Positions 62,152-64,000 of a stretch of 64,000 nucleotides of DNA are shown piece by piece. The stretch lies in NCBI GenBank assembly GCA_964594905.1, contig CAZQOI010000002.1:1-64000 (forward strand), written 5' to 3'. The translations under genes were made by a program, and so were the position numbers. The stretch is from Granulosicoccus sp964594905. Lineage in GTDB: Bacteria; Pseudomonadota; Gammaproteobacteria; Granulosicoccales; Granulosicoccaceae. The notes beneath the pieces were generated by a model. The model searched no databases and had not been told where the DNA came from. It saw nothing but the letters and a program-made list of their open reading frames with translations. Each line of letters opens with the position of its first letter. Position 1 is the stretch's first letter.

Positions 62152-63315
62152 TTACACGTCGATATTGCGTCTGACCAGACCTTTGCTGTCAATTGCCAAC
62201 ATCGCCTTGCCATCGATCAGTGATCGCAAGTCATCACCAAGCAAGTTTTCACGCCAGCCAGAGAGCTGGTGCTCACCACTTGTCGTCACCAACAGCTCAA
62301 GCTCTTTGATCGGTGCGAGCAGCCCTGCAGCAATATCGAGATCGCTTGCGCGCTGATGTACCCAGGCATTGAGTAGTTGCACACGGGCAAGACTTGCGGC
62401 ATCGAGTTTCTTCTTCTTTTTAAAGGGTGGCAGCGGTATTGGCTGTTCGTTCTTTGCGCTGTCAATCACCTGTAACAGCTCGGCGCCATGGCGTTCACGG
62501 GTCTTGCGATCAAGGCTCCTTATGTGACCCAGTTCCTTATTTGAATCGGGTTGTTGCTGTGCCAGGGATATCAGTACATCATCTTTTATTAACCAGTTGC
62601 GCGGCAGGTTGAGCTCACGCGCCTTGATTTCTCGCCATTGTGCAAGTTTCTGAATAATTGATAGAGCCGGCCCTTTGTAGCGCTGAACGTTACGAATTTT
62701 TTTCCAGCGCTCCGCTGCGGGTTGCTCATAACGCTCAGCGTTTTCCCATTCTGCGAATTCTGGTCGAAGCCATTCGAGTCGCCCAAGTGCGTCGAGCTTG
62801 GTGTGGAAATCCAGATACAGTTGCTCCAGATAGATAACGTCATCCAGTGCATAACGTATCTGCTCTTCTGGCAATGGTCGACGTGTCCAATCAGCACGAG
62901 TATGAGACTTCGATAACTCGATCCCGAGATGTTCCTTGACGAGATTGCCGTATCCGATCTGCTCGTTGTAGCCAAGTAAAGGTGCGGCTATTTGCGTATC
63001 AAACAGTGGAGTCGGGACGTGTTTGGTTAACTGGAAGAAAATTTCTTGATCTTGCGAGGCCGCGTGAAAGACTTTTGTAACCGATTCGTCGAGCAGCAGA
63101 TCGATCAAGGGCGAGAGGTCTTTGATCGCGATCGTATCGATGCACGCAAGAGACGATTCGTGTTTGATCTGTACAAGACAGAGCTCTGGTCTGTAGGTGC
63201 GCTCGCGGAGAAACTCCGTATCGATGGCGATATAGGATTTACTGCGTAGGGCAGTACAGAAGGTACTCAGGTCGTCGACGTTGTCGATGTACTGGCTGTC
63301 GATATCGTTTGTCAT
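62152..63315 (-). CDS. rnd: Ribonuclease D
   Basis: This 387-residue 3'-5' exoribonuclease trims tRNA precursors. It has the DEDDy active-site motifs: IAIDTEFLRERTYRPELCLVQI (exo I), VFHAASQDQEIFF (exo II) and QIRYALDDVIYLEQLY (exo III, with Asp and Tyr). An HRDC domain follows with LAQWREIKARELNLPRNWLIKDDVL. The C-terminal part resembles the second HRDC domain. The gene starts at ATG 63315, 33 bases after the tamB stop. Confidence 0.95.
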   Translation of the reverse strand: MTNDIDSQYIDNVDDLSTFCTALRSKSYIAIDTEFLRERTYRPELCLVQIKHESSLACIDTIAIKDLSPLIDLLLDESVTKVFHAASQDQEIFFQLTKHVPTPLFDTQIAAPLLGYNEQIGYGNLVKEHLGIELSKSHTRADWTRRPLPEEQIRYALDDVIYLEQLYLDFHTKLDALGRLEWLRPEFAEWENAERYEQPAAERWKKIRNVQRYKGPALSIIQKLAQWREIKARELNLPRNWLIKDDVLISLAQQQPDSNKELGHIRSLDRKTRERHGAELLQVIDSAKNEQPIPLPPFKKKKKLDAASLARVQLLNAWVHQRASDLDIAAGLLAPIKELELLVTTSGEHQLSGWRENLLGDDLRSLIDGKAMLAIDSKGLVRRNIDV

Positions 63316-63348
63316 GGGATTAGTTTACCTGTCCCACGTGGGTTCGAT

Positions 63349-64000
63349 TCAGAAAGAGAACGAATAAAAAAAGTCGACTGCTCTCTCAGTGCCTTGCGCT
63401 GCCTCTAGGTAGAGCTTTTTGGTCAAATCGTAACGAAGGTATAGTGTGTTCTGAGGTTGGAATACACTGCGTCCGTAGCGAAGTAGCAAACGATCATTGA
63501 GACGACCGCTTACCACTATCTCTGTATTGTCCCCGCGTCCGCGTGTCTCGAGTTCAAATTCCTCAACACCTAGTGATTCTGCAATACCACTGGTGATGGA
63601 TTTCCCACCTTTGACGGTAAGGGCGAGAGCGGCTGTGGCTAAAAGGCTAGCTTCCTCATCGCTGGTTTCATTGATATCTCGGCCTAGCACAATGTAGGAC
63701 AGGATTGAATCCTCCGCTTTGTCCGACGGATCGGTAAACAGAGAGATGACTGGCTTCTCGACGGTACCAAGTATTCGGAGTCCGGCAACGCGATCTTCGT
63801 CGTCGATTTCACGTACGGCGTCGATCCTCAAGCGTGATTGATTAACAGGACCAACGAACAGGACGGTGCCATCAGCTTGTAGATTCTGACCGTATTGTTT
63901 ATAGATTCCGTCAACAACTTCGATCTCACCACCAAGTTGTGGCGGATTATCACCCTTGATACTGACAGACATATCGCCTTTCAATTCAGCATCCAGACCG
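63349..64000 (-). CDS. tamB: TamB C-terminal domain (translocation and assembly module), partial
   Basis: The frame continues past the last base of the window, so only the C-terminal ~216 residues are present. They include GGEIEVVDGIYKQYGQNLQADG, IDAVREIDDEDRVAGLRILGTVEKP, SYIVLGRDINE and the final barrel-like LRYGRSVFQPQNTLYLRYDLTKKLYLEAAQGTERAVDFFYSFSF. That is the conserved TamB_C (DUF490) region. TamB is an inner-membrane-anchored, periplasm-spanning beta-taco protein that helps lipid transport or OM protein assembly, usually with TamA. Confidence 0.93.
   Translation of the reverse strand, partial: GLDAELKGDMSVSIKGDNPPQLGGEIEVVDGIYKQYGQNLQADGTVLFVGPVNQSRLRIDAVREIDDEDRVAGLRILGTVEKPVISLFTDPSDKAEDSILSYIVLGRDINETSDEEASLLATAALALTVKGGKSITSGIAESLGVEEFELETRGRGDNTEIVVSGRLNDRLLLRYGRSVFQPQNTLYLRYDLTKKLYLEAAQGTERAVDFFYSFSF

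Overview
The window comes from a Gammaproteobacterium. The evidence is the cmoA-cmoB pair, a DinF-type MATE gene, RNase D, TamB and a class I DAHP synthase, all with gammaproteobacterial sequence character. The genus cannot be fixed from the sequence; a marine relative of Arenicella or Granulosicoccus is only a guess. About 50 kb (1-50.2 kb, continuing to the wecA-like gene at 51.8 kb) is one large locus for envelope or extracellular polysaccharide. The remaining 12 kb is housekeeping. No tRNA, rRNA, insertion sequence, phage gene or CRISPR array was seen.

Region A (1-20 kb) is an exosortase-A-type (XrtA/EpsH) polysaccharide locus. It holds a glycosyltransferase, a FemAB-like acyltransferase, a hexapeptide acetyltransferase, an O-ligase/polymerase, a formyltransferase/beta-propeller fusion, a Wzx flippase, a second GT4 enzyme and an asparagine-synthase-like amidotransferase. 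These are followed by a colinear run of deacetylase (DUF3473), ExeA-like ATPase, Wza-like export lipoprotein, chain-length protein, separate tyrosine autokinase, outer-membrane beta-barrel and GT2. No exosortase and no PEP-CTERM protein lies in the window. An unrelated DnaJ-domain membrane protein closes the block.

Region B (21-31 kb) starts a second secretion set: another beta-barrel, another Wza-like lipoprotein and a canonical fused Wzc kinase with an unusual C-terminal tail. Directly downstream are a HAD-UbiA fusion, a DprE1-like FAD oxidase, a DprE2-like reductase, a 4-TM EamA/SMR transporter and a sugar epimerase. Together they look like a Gram-negative version of the mycobacterial decaprenyl-phosphoryl-arabinose pathway, with its own flippase candidate. 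This is the most interesting content of the window.

Region C (31-50 kb) is visibly more AT-rich, has long intergenic gaps and changes strand often. It carries a second Wzx, a sulfotransferase, two paralogous pectate-lyase-like proteins with different membrane anchors, three GT4 enzymes, a GT-C-like membrane protein, two more asparagine-synthase-like genes, a VanZ-like protein and a Wzy-like polymerase. It reads as a repeatedly remodelled serotype-like segment.

Region D (50.7-64 kb) holds a WecA-like initiating phosphoglycosyltransferase, murB, a MATE transporter, UDP-glucose dehydrogenase (ugd), a stand-alone mnmD that seems to start at ATT, an unrecognised Cys-rich protein, cmoB-cmoA, azlCD, DAHP synthase, RNase D and the 3' end of tamB. 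A plausible flow is: Ugd makes precursor, the WecA-like enzyme primes undecaprenyl phosphate, GTs build the unit, acetyl-, sulfo-, amido- and formyl-type enzymes decorate it, Wzx flips it, Wzy polymerises it and the two Wza/Wzc-type machines export it. The polyprenyl-phospho-pentose branch would feed periplasmic GT-C enzymes.
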